Assembly (NCBI RefSeq): GCF_004345645.1
Contig: NZ_SLWS01000013.1
Span: forward strand, 265,988 to 329,987
Length of the DNA stretch: 64,000 nt
Direction: 5' to 3'
From: Actinocrispum wychmicini
Lineage (GTDB): Bacteria; Actinomycetota; Actinomycetes; Mycobacteriales; Pseudonocardiaceae
The position numbers and the translations under genes were made by a program. The notes beneath the pieces were generated by a model, which was not told where the DNA came from, did not search any database, and saw only the letters and a program-made list of their open reading frames with translations. Positions 1 through 8,320 of the stretch are shown here, in pieces (within the stretch, counting starts at the first letter, position 1; each line of letters opens with the position of its first letter).

Positions 1-1036
1 TCGCGTTGTCGAGTTGCGGTAGGAGATCGCGGTCCAGGTCGAGCACGGGGGCAACCTTGGCGAGCCGGTCGGCGACACTTCCGCACCGGATGTTGTCGCT
101 CGGGAATGTGCCGAGAGTGACGCGCTTGCCGAGGGCGGCGGCGTACTGGGTGGTGGACCCGTGGTCGCCGATGACGTGGTCGCTCGCGATCATGGTGGCC
201 CGCCAGCCTTCCTCCGGCGGGATCAGCAGCAGCCCGTTCGCGACACAGTCCGACAACCACGCAGTCACCTGCCAACGGCCGTGCGCCGCCCATGCCGACG
301 GATGCAGGACCAGCGCCACCCGCTGGTTCGTTCCGGTGGACTCCGCCAGCAGGCGCTGGCACAGCTCGGAGTGCTGACCGAACATGGACTCCGATGACCA
401 GGTCGAGCTCACCGTGACCAGCCGTTCTTGGTCCGAGACGCCGAGCGCGCGGCGGTACTCGTCGCGCAGGGAAACGCTTGCGGCCATCCGGTCGTAGCAG
501 ATGTCACCGGCGACCACGGCCACCGGCAGCGCTTCCGGGCAGGAGCGGCGAAGCGCGCGCATTTCGACGTCGTGGGTCAACGCCAGCGTCGCGGGGATCA
601 GCCTGCCTCGATGGGTCAACGTCTCGCGGGCGAGGCCGGCGAACGGCAGGCCGCTCGGGCCCGCCCGCCGACTCCGCAGTCGGGACATCAGGCTGCCGAC
701 GCCGTGTGGGACCACGAGAATCTGGCCGCGTACCTGCTCAAGTCCGACCGGGCTGGCCGCGAGCACCAAGTCGAACCGATGACTGACGGCCTGGCGCCAC
801 GGAAGTACCAGGCCGCCACCGGCCGCCGCGAACTCAGCCGTGCCGTCGTCGGCCGAGTCCACGACGGTGAACATCGTCTGGACGCGATGGTCACCGCTGA
901 CCAACGGAAGCAGATCGCGCAGCCGGGTGCCGGCCGCCATCGTCGGGATCACGACCAGGACGGTCTTGCAGCCCGCGCGGGTGACGCGAAGCTCGGCGTC
1001 CAGGCCGATCGGCCCACGCAGCCACCGCTCAGCCAT
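1..1036 (-). CDS. Glycosyltransferase / CDP-glycerol glycerophosphotransferase-like protein (3' end cut by the window)
   Basis: The minus strand is open from an ATG at 1036 to the window edge, giving at least 345 residues without the C-terminus. The start overlaps the end of the upstream nucleotide-sugar dehydrogenase gene by 8 bp, so the two are probably co-transcribed. Near the visible end there is GDHGSTTQYAAALGKRV followed by TFPSDNI. This resembles the acceptor-side motif of teichoic-acid type glycerophosphotransferases and GT-B enzymes (S/D-x-x-S-x-x-x-E-x-x-x-x-G-K-P-V). No signal peptide is visible. With a sugar-acid forming enzyme beside it, a role in glycosylating a wall polymer or secondary metabolite is reasonable. 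The exact family is uncertain because the end is missing. Confidence 0.6.
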   Translation of the reverse strand, partial: MAERWLRGPIGLDAELRVTRAGCKTVLVVIPTMAAGTRLRDLLPLVSGDHRVQTMFTVVDSADDGTAEFAAAGGGLVLPWRQAVSHRFDLVLAASPVGLEQVRGQILVVPHGVGSLMSRLRSRRAGPSGLPFAGLARETLTHRGRLIPATLALTHDVEMRALRRSCPEALPVAVVAGDICYDRMAASVSLRDEYRRALGVSDQERLVTVSSTWSSESMFGQHSELCQRLLAESTGTNQRVALVLHPSAWAAHGRWQVTAWLSDCVANGLLLIPPEEGWRATMIASDHVIGDHGSTTQYAAALGKRVTLGTFPSDNIRCGSVADRLAKVAPVLDLDRDLLPQLDNA

Positions 1037-2177
1037 GCCGGTCCTCCACAATGGACCCGGCCGAGCAGTCGACGACCGGCGCCTCGAAGCCGGTGACATC
1101 CATGTCTTCGTGTTTCGTGACGAGCAGAACCATGTCCGCGCGGCCGGGGCGCACCGGCTGGCTGTACAGCACAGTGCCGTCCGGCAGGGCCAGCCGAGGA
1201 ACGTGCGGATCGTGATACGAGACCTCGGTGCGTGCGCGCAGCTCGTCCAGAATCCGTACAGCCGCGGACCTGCGCACGTCACCGACGCCCGGCTTGTAGG
1301 CCACGCCGGCGACGAGAACACGGCCGTTGCAGGTCAGACGGCGGGCGATGCTGGTGGGCATCGAGTCGTTCACCGCGATCGCGGCCTCCACGGTCGACGC
1401 CGCGAAGCCGTGTCGGCGGGCGGCAGCGGCGAAGAACTCCGCGCACACCGGGACACAGTCGCCGCCGGCGCCGGGCCCGGGTTCGTGCCGAAGGTAGCCG
1501 TACGGCTTCGTGCCCGCGGCCGCCAGCACCTCCCGTACGTCTACATTGGACCGATCGCAGACCGTCGCCAGCTCGTTCGCGAGCGAGATGTTGACCAGGC
1601 GGAACGTGTTCTCGAAGACCTTGGTCAGCTCGGCGACCCGGATCGAGCCGACCGGCACCACGGCCTGCCCGACGCTCCGGAGGAACCGGATCGCCGCCGC
1701 GAGCCCCTCCGGTGACGGGCTGGCGACCACGCGGGGGACGTCCACCACCGGCTCCTTGCCCGGGTTGATGCGAACCGGCGAATGCGCGACGTGTACGTCG
1801 GCGGTGATCCGCGGCAGAACGACCTCGTCCACCATGCCTGGCGGACAGGTGCTCTGCACGATCACCAGGTCGCCCTTTCGCGCCACCGCGGACACCAGGT
1901 CGACGGCACTGAGAAGATCTCTGCTTGGCACGCACAGCAGGTGCACCTTGGCCGCTGGAACCGACCCCGTCCGAACCGACAACGGGCCCGTCAGCAAGGA
2001 CGCGAGCTCGTTCTCCGGGACGGTGGTGCGCCCGGCGCCTGGCCGCACCGCGACGAGCTCCGCGACCCTGGCCGGGCTGTGGTCCACGCCGACCACGGTG
2101 AGTCCGTGGCGTGCGGCCGCGACTGCCATGGGCAGGCCGGTGTACCCCAGGCCCACGACGACAACGTCAGGATCCAT
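1029..2177 (-). CDS. UDP-glucose/UDP-ManNAc-type nucleotide-sugar dehydrogenase
   Basis: This 382-aa enzyme belongs to the family that oxidises UDP-sugars to uronic acids with two NAD+ per substrate. The N-terminal Rossmann motif VVGLGYTGLPMA starts about residue 5. The substrate loop SPVRINPG, the conserved lysine segment VAELTKVFENTFR and the catalytic-cysteine segment GGDCVPV (about residue 250) follow. The family usually has GGHCIPVD at the last site, so the His-to-Asp change is unusual. The ATG at 2177 is preferred over an upstream GTG (2195) because AGGAGG lies 6 nt before it. It overlaps the downstream glycosyltransferase gene by 8 bp and is divergent from the AfsR-like regulator at 2487. 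The specific sugar cannot be told from sequence. Confidence 0.85.
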   Translation of the reverse strand: MDPDVVVVGLGYTGLPMAVAAARHGLTVVGVDHSPARVAELVAVRPGAGRTTVPENELASLLTGPLSVRTGSVPAAKVHLLCVPSRDLLSAVDLVSAVARKGDLVIVQSTCPPGMVDEVVLPRITADVHVAHSPVRINPGKEPVVDVPRVVASPSPEGLAAAIRFLRSVGQAVVPVGSIRVAELTKVFENTFRLVNISLANELATVCDRSNVDVREVLAAAGTKPYGYLRHEPGPGAGGDCVPVCAEFFAAAARRHGFAASTVEAAIAVNDSMPTSIARRLTCNGRVLVAGVAYKPGVGDVRRSAAVRILDELRARTEVSYHDPHVPRLALPDGTVLYSQPVRPGRADMVLLVTKHEDMDVTGFEAPVVDCSAGSIVEDRHG

Positions 2178-2316
2178 TTCGAACCTCCTCGACACGTGCC
2201 GGGAACCTCCCGGCAGGCACCAGGCTCGGGGCGGACGTGGGACGATCGGCTGACACGATCAAGACAATTCGAGGAACCCGCTGGTCGCGATCCTGATCGT
2301 CGGCCGCAAAGGCGCG

Positions 2317-2352
2317 CGGATTTGTCCCCGGAACCGAAGAGGGACAAATCCG
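2317..2352. promoter_or_regulatory. Perfect 12-bp inverted repeat between divergent genes
   Basis: CGGATTTGTCCC (2317-2328) and GGGACAAATCCG (2341-2352) are perfect inverted repeats around a 12-nt spacer. The site lies 140 bp upstream of the dehydrogenase start and 135 bp upstream of the regulator start. It could be an operator serving both directions or a bidirectional hairpin. There is no T-run. Confidence 0.5.
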
Positions 2353-2353
2353 G

Positions 2354-2383
2354 GTCAGCCAGGGGGTCAGCCCGATGTCAGGT
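2354..2383. promoter_or_regulatory. Three GTCAG direct repeats at 11-12 bp spacing (SARP-type site candidate)
   Basis: GTCAGCC at 2354 and 2366 and GTCAGGT at 2377 repeat with periods of 12 and 11 bp, about one helical turn. SARP regulators are known to bind direct heptamer repeats with roughly 11-bp period. The site lies 104 bp before the AfsR-like start, so autoregulation is possible. This is inferred from spacing only. Confidence 0.35.
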
Positions 2384-2486
2384 AACGACGGTATTTCGGA
2401 TCGGCCGGCGCGCTGGTGAGCCCCTGGTGGGCGTGGGCAGAATGGACAATTGTCCGAAGTTCGCCGGCCAGCGAGGGGACGCGCTG

Positions 2487-5468
2487 GTGGAGATCAATTT
2501 CAGGATATTGGGTCCGTCCGCCGTACGTGTTGCTGATCGTTTTGTCGAAGATTGGGCGCACGCGAAACCGCGCGGAATGTTCTCGGTGCTGTTGCTCCGC
2601 GCCGGCCAGCCGGTCGGAGTCGACGAGCTGATCGGCTGGATGTGGCCGGACGGGACCGCGCCGGAGAATCCCGCCGGGGCGCTGGTCACCTATCGGAAGC
2701 GGATCACGGCGGGACTGAGCCGGATGGCCGATCCGCCGAGGATTCACCTCCGCAACCGGACGTACCTGCTGGAAGTCGATCGGGAGGAGATCGATTTCCA
2801 CGAATTCCGCAACTGCGCCGACAAGGCGAGGTCCGCCACCCGACACGGCGATCACACGAGCGCCGCCCGGATACTCGCCGCCGCGGTGGACGTGTTGTGG
2901 CGCGGGACGCCACTACCTGATCTGATCGGTGAACGGGCGGCGAACTGGCGCCAGATGGCGGAGTCGGAACACCTCATCCCGGCACACAACGCGTTGCTCC
3001 ACAGCCTGTCCGCGCTCAACGAGCACGAGGAGGTGCTGCGTCGGATCGCCGATCTCCGGCTGGAGATACGGACCAGCCTGGCCATGGTCAAACACCGGCT
3101 GTCCGCGTTGCACGCCGTGCACCGATTCGAGGACGCGGTGGAATTCTTCCGTTCCCAGTACCGGCGAATGATGTCCGAACGAAACCCGGACGAAGGCGAC
3201 GCGCTGCGCAGGTTCCACGACGAGTTGTCCACCCGCAGCCGCACCCCCAAGCCGGTCGTGGTCAGTTCCCCGAAGCCGACCGTTGAGACACCTCATCTGC
3301 TGCCGAGGGACATCGCCGACTTCACCGGCCGGGAGGACGTGCTGCGACATCTCGACACTGTCACGTCGAACGCGGACGGCTCGCCGGCACCGACCGTCGT
3401 CGTCCTTTCCGGACAACCAGGAGTCGGCAAGACGGCGGTCGCCCTGCACTGGGCGCACATGGCGGCGAGCCGGTTCGAAGGCGGACAGCTCTACTGTGAT
3501 CTCAACGGCTTCGGCGAAGGTGAACCGGTCAACCAGAGTGAAGTAGTGGTGGAATTCCTTACCGCACTGGGCTTCCCCGCCGACCGGATACCGTCGCTCG
3601 CGGGCCGGATGGCGAAACTCCGCAGCCTGCTCAGCGGTGCGCGCGCCCTTGTCGTGCTTGACAACGCCCGTGACTCGGAGCACGTGCGTACGTTGCTTGA
3701 GTGCCTGTCGAACTGCGCGGTGATCCTCACCAGCCGGCACAGGCTGCGTGGGCTGGCCCGCACGGGAGCCGTCGGGATTCTCCTGCCGCCGTTGACGTAT
3801 GCCGAAGGCAAGTCCTGGCTGGCGAAATGGCTGGGATCCCGGGCCGACGCCGAGCCCACGGCCGCCAGCGACCTGGTGGCGTTGTGCGGCGGCATCGCCT
3901 TGGCGCTGAAGATCATCGTCGAACACACGCACAGCCGCCCCCGCGTGGCACTGGCTGACTTCGTCGAGGAGATGCGGAGCGAACCGCTGAGCCTCGGTGA
4001 CCACCGGGACGGTCCAGGCGGCAGCGTCCGAGCCGCTCTGGAACAGTCCTATCGCGCCTTGAACTCGGCCGAGCAGCGGCTTTTCCGGTTGTTCGGCGCG
4101 AATGCCGGCTCGGACATCAACGTGGCGGCCGCGAGCGCGCTGCTCGGCCAGGATCGCGCGGAGACGAAGTGGTGCCTGGACGCGCTCGTCGACGTGCATC
4201 TGTTGACCCAGCCCGAATCCCGCGACCGCTACCGGATGCACGACCTGCTGCGACTGTACGCGCGGGAACTGGTCGAGCGGTCCGACGAGCAGTTCGCCGC
4301 GGAGGAGCGGTTGGCGTGCTTCTACTTGTACAGCGCCAACAATGTGGACCGGATCGTGTTCCCACAACAGCGCGGAGTGGACCTTCCGCCGCTGGTCGCG
4401 CAAGTTCTCCCGGTGGAGTTCGCCGACGAGGACAAGGCGTTGAAATGGGCCGTCCGTGAGCGGGCGAACATCAACGCGGTGCTGCAACGTTCGGCCACGC
4501 GAGGGCTGCACACCTATGTGTCGAAGTTGCCCAGTGTCATCGGCGAGGTGTTCGTACGGCTGGGATACAGCGACGACGTGGCTGCCGCGCTGCGGATGGC
4601 GATCCGGTCCGCCCAGGCGGTCGGCAACGCGTTCGACGAGGCGAGTTGGCACGGCAACCTGGCCTTCGTCCGGTTGGGGCGACGCGACTTCGACTCCGCC
4701 ATGGAGCATGTCTTCGCCGCGCGGGTGATCTTCGAGCGAATTGACGATCCTCGCGGGGTCGCGATCACCGACTATTACATGAGTCGAGTCTTTGTGGAAC
4801 GGGGAGAAACGGCTCGGGGAATTGAATTCGGTTTGCGGGCGCTGACCGCCCTGCAACGGTTGGAGAACGTCAAAGACGTGGAGACAATCGCCATGTTCCG
4901 ACTCGCTGAGGCATATCGCCGGGCCGGGAACCTCGACGCCGCCGCGTCATTCTGTCGGGACGCGCTGTCGAACGCCGACCGGATCGGCGATGTCCACACA
5001 AGGGGATGTGTCCTCGGCGAACTCGGCATGATCCATCTCGAGTGCGGCGAATACACCGAGGCACGAGGGTATTTGACCAGGGCGCTGGAGATCCTGGGGA
5101 ACAACGAGGCCGCCCAGGTGGGCCAGATCCACCAGGCGATGGCGGACATTCACTTCGCGCTGAAGGAGTACCAGTCCGCCGAGCGGAGCGCCCGTCAGGC
5201 GTTGACGTTCTTCCGGGCCGCTCGCCGGGACGCGGACCAGGCAGGTGCGCTCCGGACGATCGCGGAGGCCGTCTATCGCCAGGCCAGGCACGTCGAGGCG
5301 GTGGAGACGTGGATGCTCGCTCTGGCCATCGCGGACACGGTGGGTGAATCGGCTGTCGCTCAGCGGATACGTCGGCGATTGGCCGAGGTCGAGGTGGCGG
5401 TTCCGGACATTCCACAAGAACGGACCGACTCGCTACATGAGCGTCCGATAACCGGTTTGACACGATAG
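2487..5468 (+). CDS. AfsR-like SARP regulator with BTAD, NB-ARC and TPR domains
   Basis: This 993-aa cytoplasmic regulator opens with an OmpR-like winged-helix domain (FRILGPSAVRV to about residue 95), then a bacterial transcriptional activation domain (about 100-250). An NB-ARC ATPase follows, with Walker A GQPGVGKT near residue 310, Walker B-like ALVVLDN near 390 and an LTSRHR motif. The C-terminal half is TPR-like helices. This is the AfsR architecture, in which ATP and phosphorylation tune activation of pathway genes. GTG at 2487 is chosen because AGGGG lies 8 nt upstream and SARPs normally begin just before the ILG segment. An in-frame ATG at 2442 is the alternative. It is divergent from a sugar-polymer gene pair and followed by a tiny exported-peptide gene. 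Confidence 0.85.
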   Translation: MEINFRILGPSAVRVADRFVEDWAHAKPRGMFSVLLLRAGQPVGVDELIGWMWPDGTAPENPAGALVTYRKRITAGLSRMADPPRIHLRNRTYLLEVDREEIDFHEFRNCADKARSATRHGDHTSAARILAAAVDVLWRGTPLPDLIGERAANWRQMAESEHLIPAHNALLHSLSALNEHEEVLRRIADLRLEIRTSLAMVKHRLSALHAVHRFEDAVEFFRSQYRRMMSERNPDEGDALRRFHDELSTRSRTPKPVVVSSPKPTVETPHLLPRDIADFTGREDVLRHLDTVTSNADGSPAPTVVVLSGQPGVGKTAVALHWAHMAASRFEGGQLYCDLNGFGEGEPVNQSEVVVEFLTALGFPADRIPSLAGRMAKLRSLLSGARALVVLDNARDSEHVRTLLECLSNCAVILTSRHRLRGLARTGAVGILLPPLTYAEGKSWLAKWLGSRADAEPTAASDLVALCGGIALALKIIVEHTHSRPRVALADFVEEMRSEPLSLGDHRDGPGGSVRAALEQSYRALNSAEQRLFRLFGANAGSDINVAAASALLGQDRAETKWCLDALVDVHLLTQPESRDRYRMHDLLRLYARELVERSDEQFAAEERLACFYLYSANNVDRIVFPQQRGVDLPPLVAQVLPVEFADEDKALKWAVRERANINAVLQRSATRGLHTYVSKLPSVIGEVFVRLGYSDDVAAALRMAIRSAQAVGNAFDEASWHGNLAFVRLGRRDFDSAMEHVFAARVIFERIDDPRGVAITDYYMSRVFVERGETARGIEFGLRALTALQRLENVKDVETIAMFRLAEAYRRAGNLDAAASFCRDALSNADRIGDVHTRGCVLGELGMIHLECGEYTEARGYLTRALEILGNNEAAQVGQIHQAMADIHFALKEYQSAERSARQALTFFRAARRDADQAGALRTIAEAVYRQARHVEAVETWMLALAIADTVGESAVAQRIRRRLAEVEVAVPDIPQERTDSLHERPITGLTR

Positions 5469-5533
5469 ATAACGCTTCCCTCACTCGAATGGTGGATGAA
5501 CCTATGTTTTGCTCTCACACTTTCGAGTGATTT

Positions 5534-5556
5534 CGTCACCCGGTGGCGAGGTGACG
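5534..5556. promoter_or_regulatory. Inverted repeat upstream of the small peptide gene
   Basis: CGTCACC (5534-5540) and GGTGACG (5550-5556) are perfect 7-bp inverted repeats with a 9-nt spacer, placed between the AfsR-like gene and the small exported peptide. An operator is plausible. A terminator of the regulator gene is less likely because no T-run follows. Confidence 0.35.
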
Positions 5557-5678
5557 GATCCCTCGCTCGATACAGTGATACCCACCCCGTGTAGATGGGG
5601 GGTAGTCTGATCTGGCACACTCTCGACGATCTTCTCGTTCGAACCAGTATCGAGACTCGTAGAGAGACCTTGGTAAAC

Positions 5679-5825
5679 ATGCGGACTGTTCTGGTAAGGC
5701 TCCTGGTCGCAGCCGCGATTGCCGGTGGCCTGACGTTCGTGGCGTCGCAAAACTTCTTGGCTCCGCCGACGACAACGGAGGCTGGAGCTGTCTCGGTGTC
5801 CACGGACTCACAGAATTTCTTGTAG
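5679..5825 (+). CDS. Small exported or membrane-anchored peptide with two SQNFL motifs
   Basis: The 48-aa product has a basic start (MRTVLVR) and one hydrophobic segment (about residues 7-22), typical of a signal peptide or single anchor. A short tail follows. The pentapeptide SQNFL occurs just after the hydrophobic core (about 23-27) and again as the exact C-terminus. I do not recognise the family. ATG at 5679 is chosen because the hydrophobic core follows directly and a purine-rich GAGAGA lies about 11 nt upstream; a longer frame begins at 5595. Its place just after an AfsR-like gene mirrors afsS after afsR in Streptomyces. The sequence is not AfsS, which is a longer, non-exported protein with different repeats. 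Confidence 0.55.
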   Translation: MRTVLVRLLVAAAIAGGLTFVASQNFLAPPTTTEAGAVSVSTDSQNFL

Positions 5826-5987
5826 AACTGCAGGTCAGGTGGGCGGCTTTCCGCCCACTACTTTTCTTTGCCGACGTCCGTCTTGGCGCCCTGGCCAGGG
5901 CAAAGGCCTACCGTTCGGCCCCCGTGCGAGGGCCGAGGTCGGTCGACCTCACCCGAAACTGTCGGTGGGGTCTGCCATGATGCGACC

Positions 5988-6635
5988 ATGACCATCCCCA
6001 CCCGATCCGTCGGGACGAAGCGCTGGATCAGGCGTGGCCTGATCGGCTTCGTCCTGATGTTCGCGTTGGTCGTGGGCGGGACGGCGTTCCGGGTGTGGCA
6101 GGAGGCCCGGCAGGACGACCGGACCAAGGCGGACGCGGTGGTGGTGCTGGGCGCGGCGCAGTACGCGGGCCGTCCGTCGTCGATCCTGGAGGCACGGCTC
6201 GAGCACGCCAAGAACCTGTTCGACACCGGGGTGGCGAGCTACATCATCACCGGGGGCGGCCGGAAGACAGGGGACCGGTACACCGAGGCCGATGCCGGCG
6301 TGAAGTGGCTGACCTCGCACGGTGTGCCCAGAGAGAGCGTGATCCCGGTCGGCGAGGGCAACGACACCTTAGGCACCATCCAGGCCGTGGCGCGGCTGGC
6401 GGCGCAACGTGGGTGGAACTCCGCGGTGATCGTGAGCGACCCGTGGCATTCCTTACGTGCGCGGACGATGGCACGGAACGCGGGGCTGTCGGTGTGGACG
6501 TCGCCGACGCACACCGGGCCGGTCGTGCAGACCCGTGAGATCCAGATCAAGTACATCTTCCGGGAGACCGCGGCGCTGTTGTACTACCGCGTCTTCGACG
6601 CTCCGGCAGACGACATCGGTGTGGATCTCGGGTGA
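5988..6635 (+). CDS. DUF218/YdcF-SanA family membrane-anchored protein
   Basis: The 215-aa protein has one N-terminal membrane helix (about residues 16-36, after IRRG). A DUF218 domain follows with VVVLGAAQYAGRPS near 51, the IITGGG motif near 87, GEGNDT near 124 and the SDPWHSLRAR motif near 150. Members such as SanA and YdcF act at the envelope; the biochemical role is unresolved. The ATG at 5988 is used because the membrane segment follows. There is no SD, but a CATGAT box lies 6 nt upstream. Its TGA overlaps the GTG of the dGTPase-like gene (GTGA), so the two are translationally coupled. The gene contains TTA codons at 6369 and 6453, which are rare at this G+C. Confidence 0.8.
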   Translation: MTIPTRSVGTKRWIRRGLIGFVLMFALVVGGTAFRVWQEARQDDRTKADAVVVLGAAQYAGRPSSILEARLEHAKNLFDTGVASYIITGGGRKTGDRYTEADAGVKWLTSHGVPRESVIPVGEGNDTLGTIQAVARLAAQRGWNSAVIVSDPWHSLRARTMARNAGLSVWTSPTHTGPVVQTREIQIKYIFRETAALLYYRVFDAPADDIGVDLG

Positions 6636-7873
6636 AGTACACCGCGCACGACACCGCCAGGTTGTATGACGAGCCGGCGAAGGGCGGTGTGTTACCGGGG
6701 GCGGCGCCGTCGCGGCGGAGCCCGTTCTCCCGGGACCGGGCGCGCGTGCTGCATTCGGCGGCGTTACGCCGGCTGGCCGGCAAGACGCAGGTTGTCGGCC
6801 CGGGTGAGGGCACCGAGGTGTACGGGGTGCCTCGGACACGGCTCACTCACTCGTTGGAGGTCGCCCAGATCGGCCGGGAGATCGCCGAGGAACTCGGATG
6901 TGACCCGGACGTGGTGGACACCGCCGGGCTGGCCCACGACATCGGTCACCCACCATTCGGACATAACGGAGAAAGCGCGCTCGACATGGCGGCGCGGGAA
7001 CATGGAGGCTTTGAGGGAAACGCACAGACATTACGAATACTGACCCGGCTGGAGCCCAAGGAGCCGGCCGCGGGCCTGAACCTGACCAGGGCGGTGCTGG
7101 ACGCGACCGTGAAGTACCCGTGGCCGCGGATCGAGGGTCGGCGCAAGTTCGGGGTGTACGCCGACGACCAGGCGGTGTTCGGCTGGATCCGCGAGGGTGC
7201 GCCGGAGCGGCGGTGCTGCCTGGAGGCCCAGGTGATGGACTGGTCCGACGACGTGGCCTACTCCGTGCACGACGTGGAGGACGGCGTCCGCGCCGGCCGG
7301 ATCGCCCTCGGTGTGCTCGCTGACGCGGAGGAGCGGTCGGCCATCGCGGAGCTGGCGGCTGCGCACTTCTCGGCCGAGCCGTTGTCGGAGCTGGAGGCTG
7401 CGGCAGCGCACTTGTTGGACCTGTCCGCGGTCGCCGCCGCGGTGGGGTACGACGGTTCGCTGGGCGCCCAGGTCACCTTGAAACGCCTGACCAGCGAGCT
7501 GGTCGGCCGGTTCGCGTCGGCCGCCGTCAGCGAGACCAGACGGGTGTACGGCGACGGCGACCTCACCAGGTACGCCGCGGACCTTGTGATACCCAGACAA
7601 GCCGCGGTCGAGGTCGCACTGCTGAAGTCGTTGGCGTTGCGGTACGTCATGAGCGACCCAGCACGGCTGGCCATGCAGGAGCGGCAACGAGAACTGCTGA
7701 CCCAGCTGCTGAAGTCCTTGGAACAGCACGCTCCCGAAGCCCTGGAACCCGCATTCCAGTCCGCATGGCGCACAGCCGCCAACGACAGCGAGCGACACCG
7801 CGTCCTGATCGACCAAGTGGCATCCCTGACCGACGCCCAAGCCGTGGCCTGGCACGGAGCCTTCGCACACTGA
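6632..7873 (+). CDS. dgt: Deoxyguanosinetriphosphate triphosphohydrolase-like HD protein
   Basis: The 413-aa protein belongs to the HD-domain dNTPase family, which hydrolyses dNTPs to the deoxynucleoside and triphosphate. The metal-binding signature is clear: TRLTHSLEVAQIGR supplies the first His near residue 72, and GLAHDIGHPPFGHNGE supplies the HD pair near 110. The length matches the actinobacterial dGTPase-like family. GTG at 6632 overlaps the upstream stop by 4 bp. It carries TTA codons at 6692, 6764 and 7031, so translation may depend on a tRNA-Leu(UAA). The 654-bp stretch that follows contains two tandem repeats and no convincing gene before 8528. Confidence 0.88.
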   Translation: MKYTAHDTARLYDEPAKGGVLPGAAPSRRSPFSRDRARVLHSAALRRLAGKTQVVGPGEGTEVYGVPRTRLTHSLEVAQIGREIAEELGCDPDVVDTAGLAHDIGHPPFGHNGESALDMAAREHGGFEGNAQTLRILTRLEPKEPAAGLNLTRAVLDATVKYPWPRIEGRRKFGVYADDQAVFGWIREGAPERRCCLEAQVMDWSDDVAYSVHDVEDGVRAGRIALGVLADAEERSAIAELAAAHFSAEPLSELEAAAAHLLDLSAVAAAVGYDGSLGAQVTLKRLTSELVGRFASAAVSETRRVYGDGDLTRYAADLVIPRQAAVEVALLKSLALRYVMSDPARLAMQERQRELLTQLLKSLEQHAPEALEPAFQSAWRTAANDSERHRVLIDQVASLTDAQAVAWHGAFAH

Positions 7874-8090
7874 CAGCACAGCACAGCGGCATCGGCTCAG
7901 GACCGAGCCGAGCCGCGATATGGCCGCTGCTTCGCAAGTGGCCGCTGTCTCCAGGACCCACGACGGTGGGGCAGCGATAGACCGCAATATTCATGGGCGG
8001 CGCATCGGCTACAGCCACACGCCGCCACAGCCACATAAACCCACCACACCGGGCAAAACCAGACGTCGTCGTGGAGACTTATCATCCTCC

Positions 8091-8186
8091 GGCTGCCCGG
8101 CTGCCCGGCTGCCCGGCTGCCCGGCTGCCCGGCTGCCCGGCTGCCCGGCTGCCCGGCTGCCCGGCTGCCCGGCTGCCCGGCTGCCC
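8091..8186. repeat. 12 perfect tandem copies of the 8-mer GGCTGCCC
   Basis: Twelve uninterrupted copies of GGCTGCCC run from 8091 to 8186 in the gap between dgt and the serpin operon. The unit length is not a multiple of three, so it is not a coding repeat. Perfect copies suggest recent slippage and copy-number variability. Nothing else gene-like is seen in 7874-8090. Confidence 0.95.
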
Positions 8187-8250
8187 GGGGTCGCCTTTGC
8201 GATAGCTAGTGGGCGCGCTTGACTGGCTAGGCACAGAGCGATATCCCCGA

Positions 8251-8320
8251 CCGCCACCGCCACCGCCACCGCCACCGCCACCGCCACCGCCACCGCCACC
8301 GCCACCGCCACCGCCACCGC
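8251..8320. repeat. 11.7 tandem copies of the hexamer CCGCCA
   Basis: Eleven perfect copies of CCGCCA (8251-8316) and a partial copy (CCGC) lie 64 bp after the octamer array. On the minus strand it could encode (GGC-GGT)n poly-glycine, but no start or gene context supports that. The next 200 bp (8321-8527) hold no feature I can support. Confidence 0.95.

Noticed and set aside
2913..4856. A 647-aa minus-strand open frame inside the AfsR-like gene
   Set aside because: The plus strand encodes a continuous SARP-NB-ARC-TPR protein; the minus frame has no recognisable motif.
5679..5825. SQNFL in the small peptide as evidence of an Erm/KsgA fragment
   Set aside because: Erm N-termini contain similar SQNFL/GQHFL strings, but the peptide lacks every other Erm feature and has an export signal, so the likeness is coincidental.
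8091..8320. The two repeat arrays as a CRISPR
   Set aside because: Repeats are 6 and 8 bp, directly tandem, without spacers, and no cas gene is present.
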